64,000 bases of DNA from Zunongwangia pacifica (GTDB lineage Bacteria > Bacteroidota > Bacteroidia > Flavobacteriales > Flavobacteriaceae), in assembly GCF_023499215.1 (NCBI RefSeq), contig NZ_JAKHSK010000009.1:1-64000 (forward strand), given 5' to 3'. The position numbers were made by a program, and so were the translations under genes. The notes beneath the pieces are model-generated. The model ran no database searches. It had not been told where the DNA came from and saw only the letters and a program-made list of their open reading frames with translations. Each line of letters opens with the position of its first letter. Position 1 is the stretch's first letter. Shown one piece after another: positions 33,843-43,339 of this stretch.

Positions 33843-36800
33843 ATGATAAATAATTACTTATTGAATCGGAAACTAAGGGCTATTCATTTCGTATGGATGC
33901 TTAGTTTTCTTTTTGCCAGTTATAACGCTAAAGGCTCAGGTTTTAAAGAAAGGAGCATGTTGTCAGATCCTGATCAATCAGTTATTACAGGAACGGTTTA
34001 CGATGGAAATGATCAACAACCTTTAATAGGAGTTACAGTTAGGGAAAAGGGAACTAATAATGGTACTGCAACAGACTTTGATGGTAAGTATAGCATACGT
34101 GTCGCTAAAGGGGCAACTTTAGAATTTAGTTTTGTGGGGTTTAACTCTAAAGAGGTTGTTGTTGGCGATCAGGGAACCATAGATGTAACACTTAGTTTAA
34201 ATCAAGAATCACTTGAAGAAACAGTGATTATTGCTTTTAGTGGAAAACAGAAAAAAACCAATTTAGTTACCTCTGTAACCTCTATTAATCCAGAAGAACT
34301 AAAGGGCCCCACAAATAACCTTACCAATATGTTGGCTGGTCGCGTACCTGGAATGATTTCCTACCAGCGATCTGGTGAGCCTGGCGCAGACAACTCAGAC
34401 TTTTTTATACGTGGTCTAAGTACATTTGGTAGCGGTAAAAGAAATCCACTTATATTAATAGATGGTATAGAATCTACCCCAACAGATTTGGCCCGTTTAC
34501 AACCGGATGATATTGATTCTTTTTCTGTGCTCAAAGATGCAGCTGCAGCTTCAGTATATGGGGCACGGGGCGCGAATGGTGTGGTTTTGATCACCACAAA
34601 AAGAGGAAAAACAGGTAAAACAAATTTCAGTTTTAGAACTCAAACGAGAGTTTCTTCAAACACTAAGAATTTCAATTTTGCAGATAACATAACGTATATG
34701 AATCTTGCTAATGAGGCTGCATTAACCCGTGATAGACAGGCTATTTTGCCGTATTCTCAAACTAAGATTGATAGAACGGCGGCTGGAGATAATCCATTGT
34801 TGTATCCTAGTAATAATTGGATTGATCAGATGGTTAAAGACTATACAATAAACGAAAGTTTAAACATCAGTGCTAGTGGAGGTTCAGAAAAGGCACGTTA
34901 TTATGTATCTGGAACCTACAATATTGATAATGGGATCTTAGATGTTGAACCTATCAATAATTTTAATAGTAATATTAAACTTCGAAATTATTCTATCAGA
35001 AGTAATCTGGATATTAAATTGACAGGAACAACAGATTTGTCCTTAAATGTATACGGTCAGTTTGATGATTATAATGGTCCTGTAGGGGGGACAGATCGTT
35101 ATTCTCCTTATGGAAGGGTTTCAGGAGGTACGTATGTCTTTAATACAGCAGTTTGGTCTAACCCAGTAGCATTTCCTGCTGTTTATCCCTCAAATCTTAA
35201 TCCTATTATAGAGCATCCCTTATTTGGAGGAGCCCCTACAGAAGTTGGTGGGAATACGTTATTATTTAATCCTTATGCGGAAATGGTAAAAGGCTATCAA
35301 ACCAGTAAAGCTTCTACCATTCAGGCCCAAATGCAGATCAATCAGGATTTAAGCTTTATAACGGAAGGTTTAAGTTTTAGATCGATGGGCTATATCAGAA
35401 GATATTCTTACTACGAAGTAAGCCGACAATACAATCCGTTTTATTATTCTTCATCTTTGAACCCTGTTGATAATAGTATAAAGCTTACGGTTTTAAACGA
35501 TGGGAGTGAGGGCTCAATAGGACAAACAGGTACTGAATATATCGACCTTTCGGGCTCTAGCGAGAATATAAACGCAAGGATTTATAATGAATCTCAAATA
35601 AATTACAATAGAACATTTGCTGAGAAACATACAGTTTCTGCAATGCTTTTAAATCTTATTTATAGCACAGAAAATGGAGCAAGCGGGGATTTACAATCAT
35701 CATTACCTTTTAGAAACCATGGTTTATCGGGAAGTTTGTCATATACGTACGACGACAAATACTTAACGACTCTTAGTTTTGGTTATAATGGTTCAGAGCG
35801 ATTTGCAAAGGGTAATCGTTATGGATTCTTCCCCTCTGTTGGATTAGGTTGGAGAGTTTCAAGGGAAAAGTTTTTTGAACCGCTTGAAGATATAGTTACA
35901 AACCTAAAGCTAAGAGCTACCTGGGGGCAGGCAGGAAATGATCAAATAGGAGAGAACAGAGACCGCTTTTTCTATTTATCCAATGTAAACTCTAATGATG
36001 GTAATTTTGGAGCGAGATTTGGTCAGGATTTCGATTACTATAGGCCAGGTGTATATGTATCGAGGTATCCTAACGCCGATATTGGATGGGAAAAATCTGA
36101 GCAATACAACTTTGGTCTTGATCTTGAATTGGCCAAAGCTTTAAATGTTACGTTAGATATTTTTAAACAAAAACGGACAAATATTTTACAAAATCGATCT
36201 GAGATTGGTTCCGTTGTAGGATTAACCGCCACGCCACAATCAAATTATGCAAAATTAGAAAGCCATGGTTTTGAAGTAGCTGTGGATTATAATAAGGTGT
36301 TTAATAATAATTGGTGGACACAACTAAGGGGTACATTAACTTATGCGACTAATGAGATCACACAATTTGATGAACTCACCTACCCAGATAATCTTAGTTA
36401 TTTATCTCGGATTGGTCAGCACTCAGATCAGCAATATGGATTTATAGCAGAGCGTCTGTTTGTTGATCAAGAGGAGGTTAATAATTCACCTACCCAGATA
36501 GGAGATGTTAATGGTGGGGATATAAAATATCGCGATATCAATGGCGACGGTCAAATCACCAATTTAGACCGTGTGCCTATTGGGTTACCAACAGTTCCTG
36601 AGTTTATTTATGGTTTTGGGGGTAGTGTTGGTTATAAGGACTTTGATTTGAGCTTTTTCTTTCAGGGATCAGCACGTTCTTCGTTTTTTATTGATCCTGT
36701 ACGTATATCCCCATTTGTAGTAGAAGGTAGATATCAAAATGGTTTACTAAAGGTTATTTCAGACGATTATTGGTCTGAAGATAATAGAAATGCTTATGCG

Positions 36801-37085
36801 TTTTGGCCTCGATTGAGTTCAAATCTTGAACCAAATAACCTTCAAAAATCAACTTGGTGGTTGAGAAAAGGAGATTTCCTGAGACTGAAGAATGTTGAAA
36901 TAGGGTATAAAGCTCCTGAGAAGTTACTTAATTCATTAAATATTAAGTCTTTGAGAGTATATGTTAGTGCGTTAAACTTAGCAGTATGGAGTAGTTTTGA
37001 CCTTTGGGATCCTGAGATGGGAGGGAACGGCCTTGGATATCCTATACAATCGGTTTATAATTTAGGTTTGCAATTTGATTTTTAA
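33843..37085 (+). CDS. SusC-like TonB-dependent glycan transporter
   Basis: The 1,080-residue protein has an N-terminal signal, a CarboxypepD-like domain (about residues 48-125; ITGTVYDGNDQQPLIGVTV), a plug with the SusC signature (about 130-245; LAGRVPGMISYQRSGEPGADNSDFFIRG, VLKDAAAASVYGARGANGVVLITTK) and a large barrel ending YNLGLQFDF. There is no STN domain, so it does not signal to an anti-sigma factor. It forms the outer-membrane channel of a SusCD complex with the next gene and imports oligosaccharides. The enzymes in this locus are GH43 and GH16. Confidence 0.92.
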   Translation: MINNYLLNRKLRAIHFVWMLSFLFASYNAKGSGFKERSMLSDPDQSVITGTVYDGNDQQPLIGVTVREKGTNNGTATDFDGKYSIRVAKGATLEFSFVGFNSKEVVVGDQGTIDVTLSLNQESLEETVIIAFSGKQKKTNLVTSVTSINPEELKGPTNNLTNMLAGRVPGMISYQRSGEPGADNSDFFIRGLSTFGSGKRNPLILIDGIESTPTDLARLQPDDIDSFSVLKDAAAASVYGARGANGVVLITTKRGKTGKTNFSFRTQTRVSSNTKNFNFADNITYMNLANEAALTRDRQAILPYSQTKIDRTAAGDNPLLYPSNNWIDQMVKDYTINESLNISASGGSEKARYYVSGTYNIDNGILDVEPINNFNSNIKLRNYSIRSNLDIKLTGTTDLSLNVYGQFDDYNGPVGGTDRYSPYGRVSGGTYVFNTAVWSNPVAFPAVYPSNLNPIIEHPLFGGAPTEVGGNTLLFNPYAEMVKGYQTSKASTIQAQMQINQDLSFITEGLSFRSMGYIRRYSYYEVSRQYNPFYYSSSLNPVDNSIKLTVLNDGSEGSIGQTGTEYIDLSGSSENINARIYNESQINYNRTFAEKHTVSAMLLNLIYSTENGASGDLQSSLPFRNHGLSGSLSYTYDDKYLTTLSFGYNGSERFAKGNRYGFFPSVGLGWRVSREKFFEPLEDIVTNLKLRATWGQAGNDQIGENRDRFFYLSNVNSNDGNFGARFGQDFDYYRPGVYVSRYPNADIGWEKSEQYNFGLDLELAKALNVTLDIFKQKRTNILQNRSEIGSVVGLTATPQSNYAKLESHGFEVAVDYNKVFNNNWWTQLRGTLTYATNEITQFDELTYPDNLSYLSRIGQHSDQQYGFIAERLFVDQEEVNNSPTQIGDVNGGDIKYRDINGDGQITNLDRVPIGLPTVPEFIYGFGGSVGYKDFDLSFFFQGSARSSFFIDPVRISPFVVEGRYQNGLLKVISDDYWSEDNRNAYAFWPRLSSNLEPNNLQKSTWWLRKGDFLRLKNVEIGYKAPEKLLNSLNIKSLRVYVSALNLAVWSSFDLWDPEMGGNGLGYPIQSVYNLGLQFDF

Positions 37086-37095
37086 AAAAAAGGAT

Positions 37096-39030
37096 ATGAT
37101 TTTAGATATAAACAAAAATAATTTTCGTCTTTGGTCAATTGTATTGGCTCTTGGTGGGATTCTAACATTTAGTTCTTGTGAAGACTCTTTTTTAGATGTT
37201 GTGCCCGATAATATAAATACCATCGATAAGGTTTTTAATCTTAGAAATGAAGCAGAGAAGTACCTTTTTACGTGTTATTCTTATATGCCCTCAAATGGTA
37301 GTTTAACAGGTAATCCAGCTTTTTTGGCTGGAGATGAGATGTGGATACCAGATGAATTTCAGGCTGTTACCGTTTATTCTTTAAACATTGCCTTAGGTCT
37401 TCAACAAGTGGGTGATCCATTTTTCAATGCTTGGGATGGGAGGTCTCAGGCCAATGCTATATTCCAGGGTATTCGGCATTGTAACATCTTAATAGAAAAT
37501 CTTAAAGATCCTGATCAGGTGCCTGATATGAGTGCCAGTGAGCGAGAGCGTTGGATTGCAGAAGGTAAATTTTTAAAAGCTTATTACCACTTCTATTTGA
37601 TGCGCATGTACGGAGCGGTACCTATTTTGGATAAGAGTATAGATGTAGACGCAGATGTCTCTGAGTTTTATGTGCCACGTTCACCTTTTGATGAAGGTAT
37701 CGATTATATTGTACAATTATTGGATGAAGCGGCTGCTGTATTACCTCCATCTATAGCAGATCAAAATACGGAATATGGCCGTATTACTTCGGTTATAGCA
37801 AAAAGTCTAAAAGCGCGTGTATTGCTTACTGCTGCAAGCCCATTGTTTAATGGTAATGAGGATTTGGTAAGTGTGGCTAATACTGATGGAACTCTTTTAT
37901 ACAATACTTCTTATGAAGCTTCTAAATGGCAGGAGGTTGTTGATGCTGCATCAGAGGCGATTACTCTGGCTGAAAGTTCTGGACATGCGCTTTATAAATT
38001 CTCAGGTAATACCTTTAATCTCACAGATACCACATCATTTAAGCTAAGCATACGTAACGCAGTGACTTTAAGAAGAAGCGAAGAGGTGATTTGGCCTAAT
38101 ACGCAAAGTATAGTATCTGATTTACAACGTCAATGCATGGCGCCTCTTTCAATAGATGATAACCATAGGGCTGCTGAGAAAATTGTATCTCCTACTTTAG
38201 ATATGGCCAAATTGTTTTATTCTAAAAATGGTGTGCCTATTCATGAAGACAAAACTCTTGATTTTTCGGATATTCTGGAGATAAGGGAAGCCAATGGGAC
38301 AGAAAAGAACAATATACTTCAAGGATACCGTACTTCTCGTTTAAACTTTGATAGAGAGCATCGTTTTTATGCTGATTTAGGTTTTGACGGTGCAATATGG
38401 TACAGAAATGCTGATCAAGATGTGGAAGATGAATCGCACATAGAAGCGAAATATGCAGATTATGCAGGTAGTAATCATGCCTTTTTCTTCAATGTTACCG
38501 GTTATTTTTGTAAAAAACTGGTGAATAATGATCAAAGTTTTGGTGAGAACGGAGCATCTTATAGAAATTATGCATGGCCCGAAATGCGACTCGCTGATCT
38601 CTATCTTATATATGCAGAAGCTCTTAATGAAGTAAATGGGCCTACATCAGAAGTCTTTGAATATCTTGATGCTATACGTGAACGAGCCGGGCTAGAAGGT
38701 GTAAAAGATTCTTGGATAAACTTTTCAAACAATCCGAATAAGCCAGAGTCTAAGAGTGGTCTTCGAGATATTATTCATCAAGAACGTCTTATAGAATTGG
38801 CCTTTGAAGGGCAGCGTTATTGGGATATGTTAAGATGGAAAAGTGCAGTAAGAGAACTTAATAAACCAATACAGGGCTGGAATGTTTATGGCGAAGAAGA
38901 GGCCGATTATTATCAAATTCGAACCCTTCACCAGCAACGTTTTGTTTCTCCTCGAGATTATTTCTGGCCAATTTGGGAATATGCTTTGTTGCAGAATCCA
39001 AATCTGGTACAAAATCCTGGGTGGAATTAA
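37096..39030 (+). CDS. SusD/RagB-like surface glycan-binding lipoprotein
   Basis: ATG 37096 is chosen (after AGGAT) rather than 37075, which lies in the SusC gene. The product has a lipoprotein signal (FSSCEDSF) and the SusD fold: TPR-like helices with KFLKAYYHFYLMRMYGAVPIL and a C-terminal part with EMRLADLYLIYAEALNEVNG and RLIELAFEGQRYWDMLRWK. It is the lid of the SusC channel and binds glycan at the cell surface. It starts 10 nt after the SusC stop. Confidence 0.92.
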   Translation: MILDINKNNFRLWSIVLALGGILTFSSCEDSFLDVVPDNINTIDKVFNLRNEAEKYLFTCYSYMPSNGSLTGNPAFLAGDEMWIPDEFQAVTVYSLNIALGLQQVGDPFFNAWDGRSQANAIFQGIRHCNILIENLKDPDQVPDMSASERERWIAEGKFLKAYYHFYLMRMYGAVPILDKSIDVDADVSEFYVPRSPFDEGIDYIVQLLDEAAAVLPPSIADQNTEYGRITSVIAKSLKARVLLTAASPLFNGNEDLVSVANTDGTLLYNTSYEASKWQEVVDAASEAITLAESSGHALYKFSGNTFNLTDTTSFKLSIRNAVTLRRSEEVIWPNTQSIVSDLQRQCMAPLSIDDNHRAAEKIVSPTLDMAKLFYSKNGVPIHEDKTLDFSDILEIREANGTEKNNILQGYRTSRLNFDREHRFYADLGFDGAIWYRNADQDVEDESHIEAKYADYAGSNHAFFFNVTGYFCKKLVNNDQSFGENGASYRNYAWPEMRLADLYLIYAEALNEVNGPTSEVFEYLDAIRERAGLEGVKDSWINFSNNPNKPESKSGLRDIIHQERLIELAFEGQRYWDMLRWKSAVRELNKPIQGWNVYGEEEADYYQIRTLHQQRFVSPRDYFWPIWEYALLQNPNLVQNPGWN

Positions 39031-39045
39031 TAAAAATTGAAGAAG

Positions 39046-40245
39046 ATGAAAACAAAAATTTTAAATTATCTAGCAGTAATTGGAACAATCATAGGAATGA
39101 TTTCTTGTTCTGATGAAGATTTACAAACACCTTTAGAAAGTAATGAAGTAGCACCCCAACAGGTTTCAGATGTAAGTGTTGAAAATTTGCCAGGTAAGGC
39201 AAAAATATCATATAGGCTGCCTGAAGATCAGGATTTACTTTATGTTAAAGCAGAGTACACTCTAGCCAATGGTAGGGAGATGGTAGTAAAATCATCTTAT
39301 TACAACTCAACGATGCTTCTTGAGGGGTTTGCAGGGGAAGAATCAAATGAGGTCGAAATTACTACGGTAAATAGAAGTGAAAAAGAGTCTGAACCGGTAA
39401 AGGTTACGGTAAATCCTTTAAAAGCACCTATTTACGATGTTTTCGAAACGATTGAATCAGGCGCTGCTTTTGGAGGTTTATATATTAATGCCGAAAATCC
39501 AGATCGAGAGGATCTAGCACTACTTTTGATGGAAAAGAATGATTTGGGCGACTGGGTAATAAATCCATTCAGTGTTTACACTAAAACCGATGAAATAAAG
39601 CGAACAATAAGGGGGTATGATACTATTCCCAGGGAGTTTGCTATTACAGTACGAGATCGTTGGTTAAACTATACAGATACGCTTTTTACAACAATAAAGC
39701 CGCTTTTTGAAGAAGCTATTCCTACACCTTATAAAGGAATTAAATTACCAAATGATGCACCTAGACATAACTCAACACCTTTGGATGGTTTGTGGGATGG
39801 GAATTTGATGAACTGGGCAGGAGTTTATTTGACTCAGGGAACCTATACCGAAAATTTACACATGTTTACATTCGATCTTCAGGTCGAGGCTAAATTAAGC
39901 CGCATTGTAATATGGGATTATCCAGAGTATTTTAATGGTAGAACTTACTATTATAAAGGTTGTATGAAGAAATTTGAGATTTATGGTGCTTCAGAATTAG
40001 ACACTTCGGGAGATCTAAGCAGTTGGACACTTCTTGGTACTTATGAAGAAACTAAACCTTCAGGTTTACCTTATGGGCAGCAAAATAATGAGGATTATGA
40101 AACTGCCTTAGCTGGTTTTAGTTGGGAGATACCTGCAGATATGCCTAAAGTACGCTATATACGGATAAGGAATTTAGAAAACTGGGAAGGTGGTAAAAGT
40201 CTTGCCATAGGAGAACTACAGGTTTATGGTAACACTAAATTTTAA
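39046..40245 (+). CDS. DUF4959-DUF5126-DUF5000 surface lipoprotein
   Basis: ATG 39046 gives a lipoprotein signal (GMISCSDED, Cys at about residue 20); the TTG at 39037 is less likely. The chain then has a DUF4959-like Fn3 domain (about 37-125), a DUF5126-like domain (about 130-215) and a C-terminal DUF5000 domain (about 225-400) with a discoidin-like jelly roll (FTFDLQVEAKLSRIVIWD..., KYIRIRNLENW-type end). In Bacteroidota PULs this layout is a surface glycan-binding protein. It is the third gene of the SusCD operon. Confidence 0.8.
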   Translation: MKTKILNYLAVIGTIIGMISCSDEDLQTPLESNEVAPQQVSDVSVENLPGKAKISYRLPEDQDLLYVKAEYTLANGREMVVKSSYYNSTMLLEGFAGEESNEVEITTVNRSEKESEPVKVTVNPLKAPIYDVFETIESGAAFGGLYINAENPDREDLALLLMEKNDLGDWVINPFSVYTKTDEIKRTIRGYDTIPREFAITVRDRWLNYTDTLFTTIKPLFEEAIPTPYKGIKLPNDAPRHNSTPLDGLWDGNLMNWAGVYLTQGTYTENLHMFTFDLQVEAKLSRIVIWDYPEYFNGRTYYYKGCMKKFEIYGASELDTSGDLSSWTLLGTYEETKPSGLPYGQQNNEDYETALAGFSWEIPADMPKVRYIRIRNLENWEGGKSLAIGELQVYGNTKF

Positions 40246-40260
40246 TCTAAAATAGAAATC

Positions 40261-42003
40261 ATGAATAAAAAAATAAAAATTTACTTATATCTGATTCTTG
40301 GTTTTGCTTTCCTTTGGTCTTGCTCAGATGTAGCTGATATCGATGATTATAAAGAATTTGTTAAAGGAGGGGAAATCAACTATACAGAAAAGGTTGATTC
40401 CCTAAAAGCCTTTTCTGGAAGAAATCGTATAAAAATTCAGGGAATAGTAGATGCCGATCCAAAAATTAAAAGTTTTCGGGTTTATTGGAATAGTATGAAA
40501 GACTCGGTAGTAGTTCCTGTAACACGTACTACGGGGGTAGATACTTTAGAAGTGATTATTAATGATATTTCAGAAAACATCTATAATTTTGAGGTTCGTA
40601 CTTTTGACGGTTTAGGAAATACCTCTATACCTCAATACACTACTGGAGAGGTTTATGGGGAACGTTATCAGAGTTCACTATATAACAGGCCGGTAATAGG
40701 TAATGAGCTTATAGGTAGTAATTTAACCGTGAATTACGCCAATATGGATCGAACTACTGGGGTTTTGGGTACCGAAATGGAATATACATCAGTCAATAGC
40801 TCAGAATTACAAGAAATATTTGTGCCTATAGATTCCACTCAGGCTCAAATTGAAGATTATACCAGTGGTTCAGAGTATCGATATAGAACGGTATTTTTAC
40901 CAGAACCCACCAGCATTGATACCTTTTATACAGAATATAAGTCATTTATTCCCGAAGCAAAGTTAACCGATCCTCCTTATTTTGTTAATGCTACCTATCC
41001 TTTTGAAAAATTGGAATCAGGAGATAGATGGGGTACCCCGGCAGGCTGGATTCATAATGAGGCTGCTTTGAGCCATTCGGGTTATGGAGCTCTTGACGGC
41101 GATATTTTTGATTTGGAAAGTGGTTGGAATGAGCCAGACCTGTTGAATGCAAAAGTGTACCAAACCTTTGTTTTACCAGCAGGGACCTATGTTTATAGTA
41201 TCGATATCAAAGAGCTAAACTATGAAGGGGCTGATAACAATTTAGATAAAGGCTATTTTACAGTAGCTGAAGGTGCTACATTACCTGATGTTGATGATGT
41301 AGAAACCTCCACGGCAACTTTGGCATCGGAGCGTATAAACAAATCAAACGGTTTACAAAGGGATCTGATTTTTACGTTAGATGAAACCACTCAGGTATCT
41401 ATCGGCGTTCAAACCACTAACAATCAAGGTGCAGGTCGTTATTTGAAAATTAATTCTTTTTCATTGGACAAATTTACTCAGGCTCCTTACCTTAAAAATG
41501 CAAGCAAACCCTATCAGTTAGCATCTTCTGGAAGTAGATGGGGAACACCGGAGTATTGGATACATAATGATGCCGCAATGAGTCATAATGATAACGGTTC
41601 TCAAGGGGCTTATGATGGTAAGTCTAAGACCTGGGATTTAGAAAGTGGTTGGGAGCAGCCTAATATCGTTAATGGTAAGGTGTATCAAACGGTTTTTCTT
41701 GATGCAGGAACTTATGACTATCAAATAGAGCTATTTGCCACCAACTATAGTGGTACCCGGAGCGATACAGACCAAGCTTATTTTATTGTAGCCAAAGGTA
41801 GCACTTTACCAGATGTTGCAGATGTTGAAACTTCAGACCAAAGCATAGTCTACGACCGTGTTGATTCTGATAAAGGGAATTCTATAAGTATGACTTTTAC
41901 GTTGACCGAACCTACCAGGGTTTCGATAGGGGCAGAAACCACTAATAAGGATGGAGTGGGACTTTATTTGCAGGTCAATTCGTTTAAGCTTATCAAACAA
42001 TAG
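40261..42003 (+). CDS. DUF4998 lipoprotein with two DUF5013-like domains
   Basis: The 580-residue lipoprotein (WSCSDVADIDDY, Cys at about residue 21) starts with a DUF4998 module of Fn3-type repeats (about 30-235). Two similar DUF5013-like domains follow (about 245-405 and 412-578). Both copies contain RWGTP..WIHN.AA.SH, LESGW..P, KVYQT, LPDV.DVET and a VSIG..TTN..G.G.YL.. ending, so the second arose by duplication of the first. It probably binds polysaccharide at the surface, with the two domains giving avidity. It is the last gene before a terminator, 15 nt after the DUF5000 lipoprotein. Confidence 0.8.
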   Translation: MNKKIKIYLYLILGFAFLWSCSDVADIDDYKEFVKGGEINYTEKVDSLKAFSGRNRIKIQGIVDADPKIKSFRVYWNSMKDSVVVPVTRTTGVDTLEVIINDISENIYNFEVRTFDGLGNTSIPQYTTGEVYGERYQSSLYNRPVIGNELIGSNLTVNYANMDRTTGVLGTEMEYTSVNSSELQEIFVPIDSTQAQIEDYTSGSEYRYRTVFLPEPTSIDTFYTEYKSFIPEAKLTDPPYFVNATYPFEKLESGDRWGTPAGWIHNEAALSHSGYGALDGDIFDLESGWNEPDLLNAKVYQTFVLPAGTYVYSIDIKELNYEGADNNLDKGYFTVAEGATLPDVDDVETSTATLASERINKSNGLQRDLIFTLDETTQVSIGVQTTNNQGAGRYLKINSFSLDKFTQAPYLKNASKPYQLASSGSRWGTPEYWIHNDAAMSHNDNGSQGAYDGKSKTWDLESGWEQPNIVNGKVYQTVFLDAGTYDYQIELFATNYSGTRSDTDQAYFIVAKGSTLPDVADVETSDQSIVYDRVDSDKGNSISMTFTLTEPTRVSIGAETTNKDGVGLYLQVNSFKLIKQ

Positions 42004-42023
42004 TATTCAAATTAAATACCAAG

Positions 42024-42113
42024 AGGCTGTCTAACCTTTTTTAATAAGCCTAATTATCCCGTATCACTGTAGGGAAGGCTTATTGAAATATAGTTTTTAG
42101 GCAGCCTTTTTTT
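42024..42113 (+). terminator. Nested hairpin terminator after the PUL core
   Basis: An outer stem AGGCTGTCTAA (42024-42034) pairs with TTAGGCAGCCT (42097-42107; one G-U pair) and is followed by a T run. Inside it AATAAGCC (42043-42050) pairs with GGCTTATT (42077-42084). It separates the SusCD-binding-protein operon from the GH16 gene. Confidence 0.75.
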
Positions 42114-42124
42114 AAAAATATTAT

Positions 42125-43282
42125 ATGATAAGAGCAATATCAATATTTAACATTCTACTCTTTGTTTTTTTTACAAGTTGTTCTTCAAATGATGACGAGG
42201 AAGAGTTAGGGATTCAAGAAACTGAAAAGTCTGAAGCCATAATTGAACCTGTTCTCAAAGAAGTAGAAGTCGTTAATATAACAGAGACTTCAGTAATGAT
42301 TAAAGGTAAAATTGAGGATGATGGGCATGGGACTATTAAAGAGAGAGGTGTCGTTTGGTCTGAATCTGAAGATTTTACACAGGTAAATGAAAAACTGGCT
42401 ACTGCTGTTAAAGGTTCTGGCGAATTTTCTGTAGAGATTAATGGACTTATAGAGGACACCGAATATTACCTGAAAGCTTTCGCTAAAAATGAATTGGGCA
42501 ATGGATACAGTCTTCCTGCTAGCTTCAAAACAAAAGCAGTTATTAAGCCTATCGTCTATATTGATGAGTCAAGTTTTAGTTCTCTAGAAAATTTTAATAA
42601 GGATTGGAATATGCTGTACCCTTGGGGGGCAGATCATAATGGATCAGCAAGAATGTTTGAGGAAAATGTAAACCTAAATGATGGAGTTTTACAAATTCAT
42701 TCTGAATGGATAGACTGGGCTTGGGAAGGATATAGCACGGCAGATCCCCATTTACGCATCACTTTTCATTCAGGTGCTGTACACGCAAAACAAAAAATAC
42801 AGGTTACAGAAGAATTGCCTGACTGGGAAATAAGTGGAGATTTTAAAGCGCCTACCGCACCAAGCTCTTGGCCGGCGTTTTGGATTACCGGGGTAGATTC
42901 CTGGCCGCCAGAAATTGATATCCTGGAATTTAAGGGGACAACTTCGAATCTGCAAAATACGGTAACTGGACCGTCGTGGGATCAAACAGTATGGACAACA
43001 GTTTATACGGATATACCTGACGCTTCTTCTGAGTGGCATAACTATAAATTAACTATGCGCAGAATAGATGACGTTGAAACTGAAGTAAAAATGTTTATCG
43101 ATGATCAATTAAGATCTTCTGAAATAAAGGATTTTACTAACGATCGCTTTTGGTTAATAATCAATATGCAGATGGAAGGTGCCAGTGGTACTACAAATGA
43201 TAATTCACTTGTACGTAGTGAATCTCAAATTTTTAGCGCGAAAAATATTCATGTATCAGCAACCCCAGGAGCAGAAAACTAA
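42125..43282 (+). CDS. GH16 family glycanase lipoprotein with Fn3-like domain
   Basis: The 385-residue protein has a lipoprotein signal (FTSCSSND) and an Fn3-like domain (about residues 45-140; TSVMIKGKIEDDGHGTIKERGVVWS). A GH16 beta-jelly-roll (about 145-378) carries the catalytic signature Glu263-Ile-Asp265-Ile-Leu-Glu268 in WPPEIDILEF. GH16 members are endo-acting retaining enzymes on beta-1,3 or beta-1,4 glucans, agar, carrageenan or porphyran; which applies here is not clear. It is surface-exposed and would make oligosaccharides for the SusCD pair upstream. Its promoter must lie in or after the nested hairpin. Confidence 0.85.
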   Translation: MIRAISIFNILLFVFFTSCSSNDDEEELGIQETEKSEAIIEPVLKEVEVVNITETSVMIKGKIEDDGHGTIKERGVVWSESEDFTQVNEKLATAVKGSGEFSVEINGLIEDTEYYLKAFAKNELGNGYSLPASFKTKAVIKPIVYIDESSFSSLENFNKDWNMLYPWGADHNGSARMFEENVNLNDGVLQIHSEWIDWAWEGYSTADPHLRITFHSGAVHAKQKIQVTEELPDWEISGDFKAPTAPSSWPAFWITGVDSWPPEIDILEFKGTTSNLQNTVTGPSWDQTVWTTVYTDIPDASSEWHNYKLTMRRIDDVETEVKMFIDDQLRSSEIKDFTNDRFWLIINMQMEGASGTTNDNSLVRSESQIFSAKNIHVSATPGAEN

Positions 43283-43339
43283 TTCCCTTATCAAACTTTT
43301 AGGGAGTTTATGACGAATTAAATATTTTAAAGTTTATAT

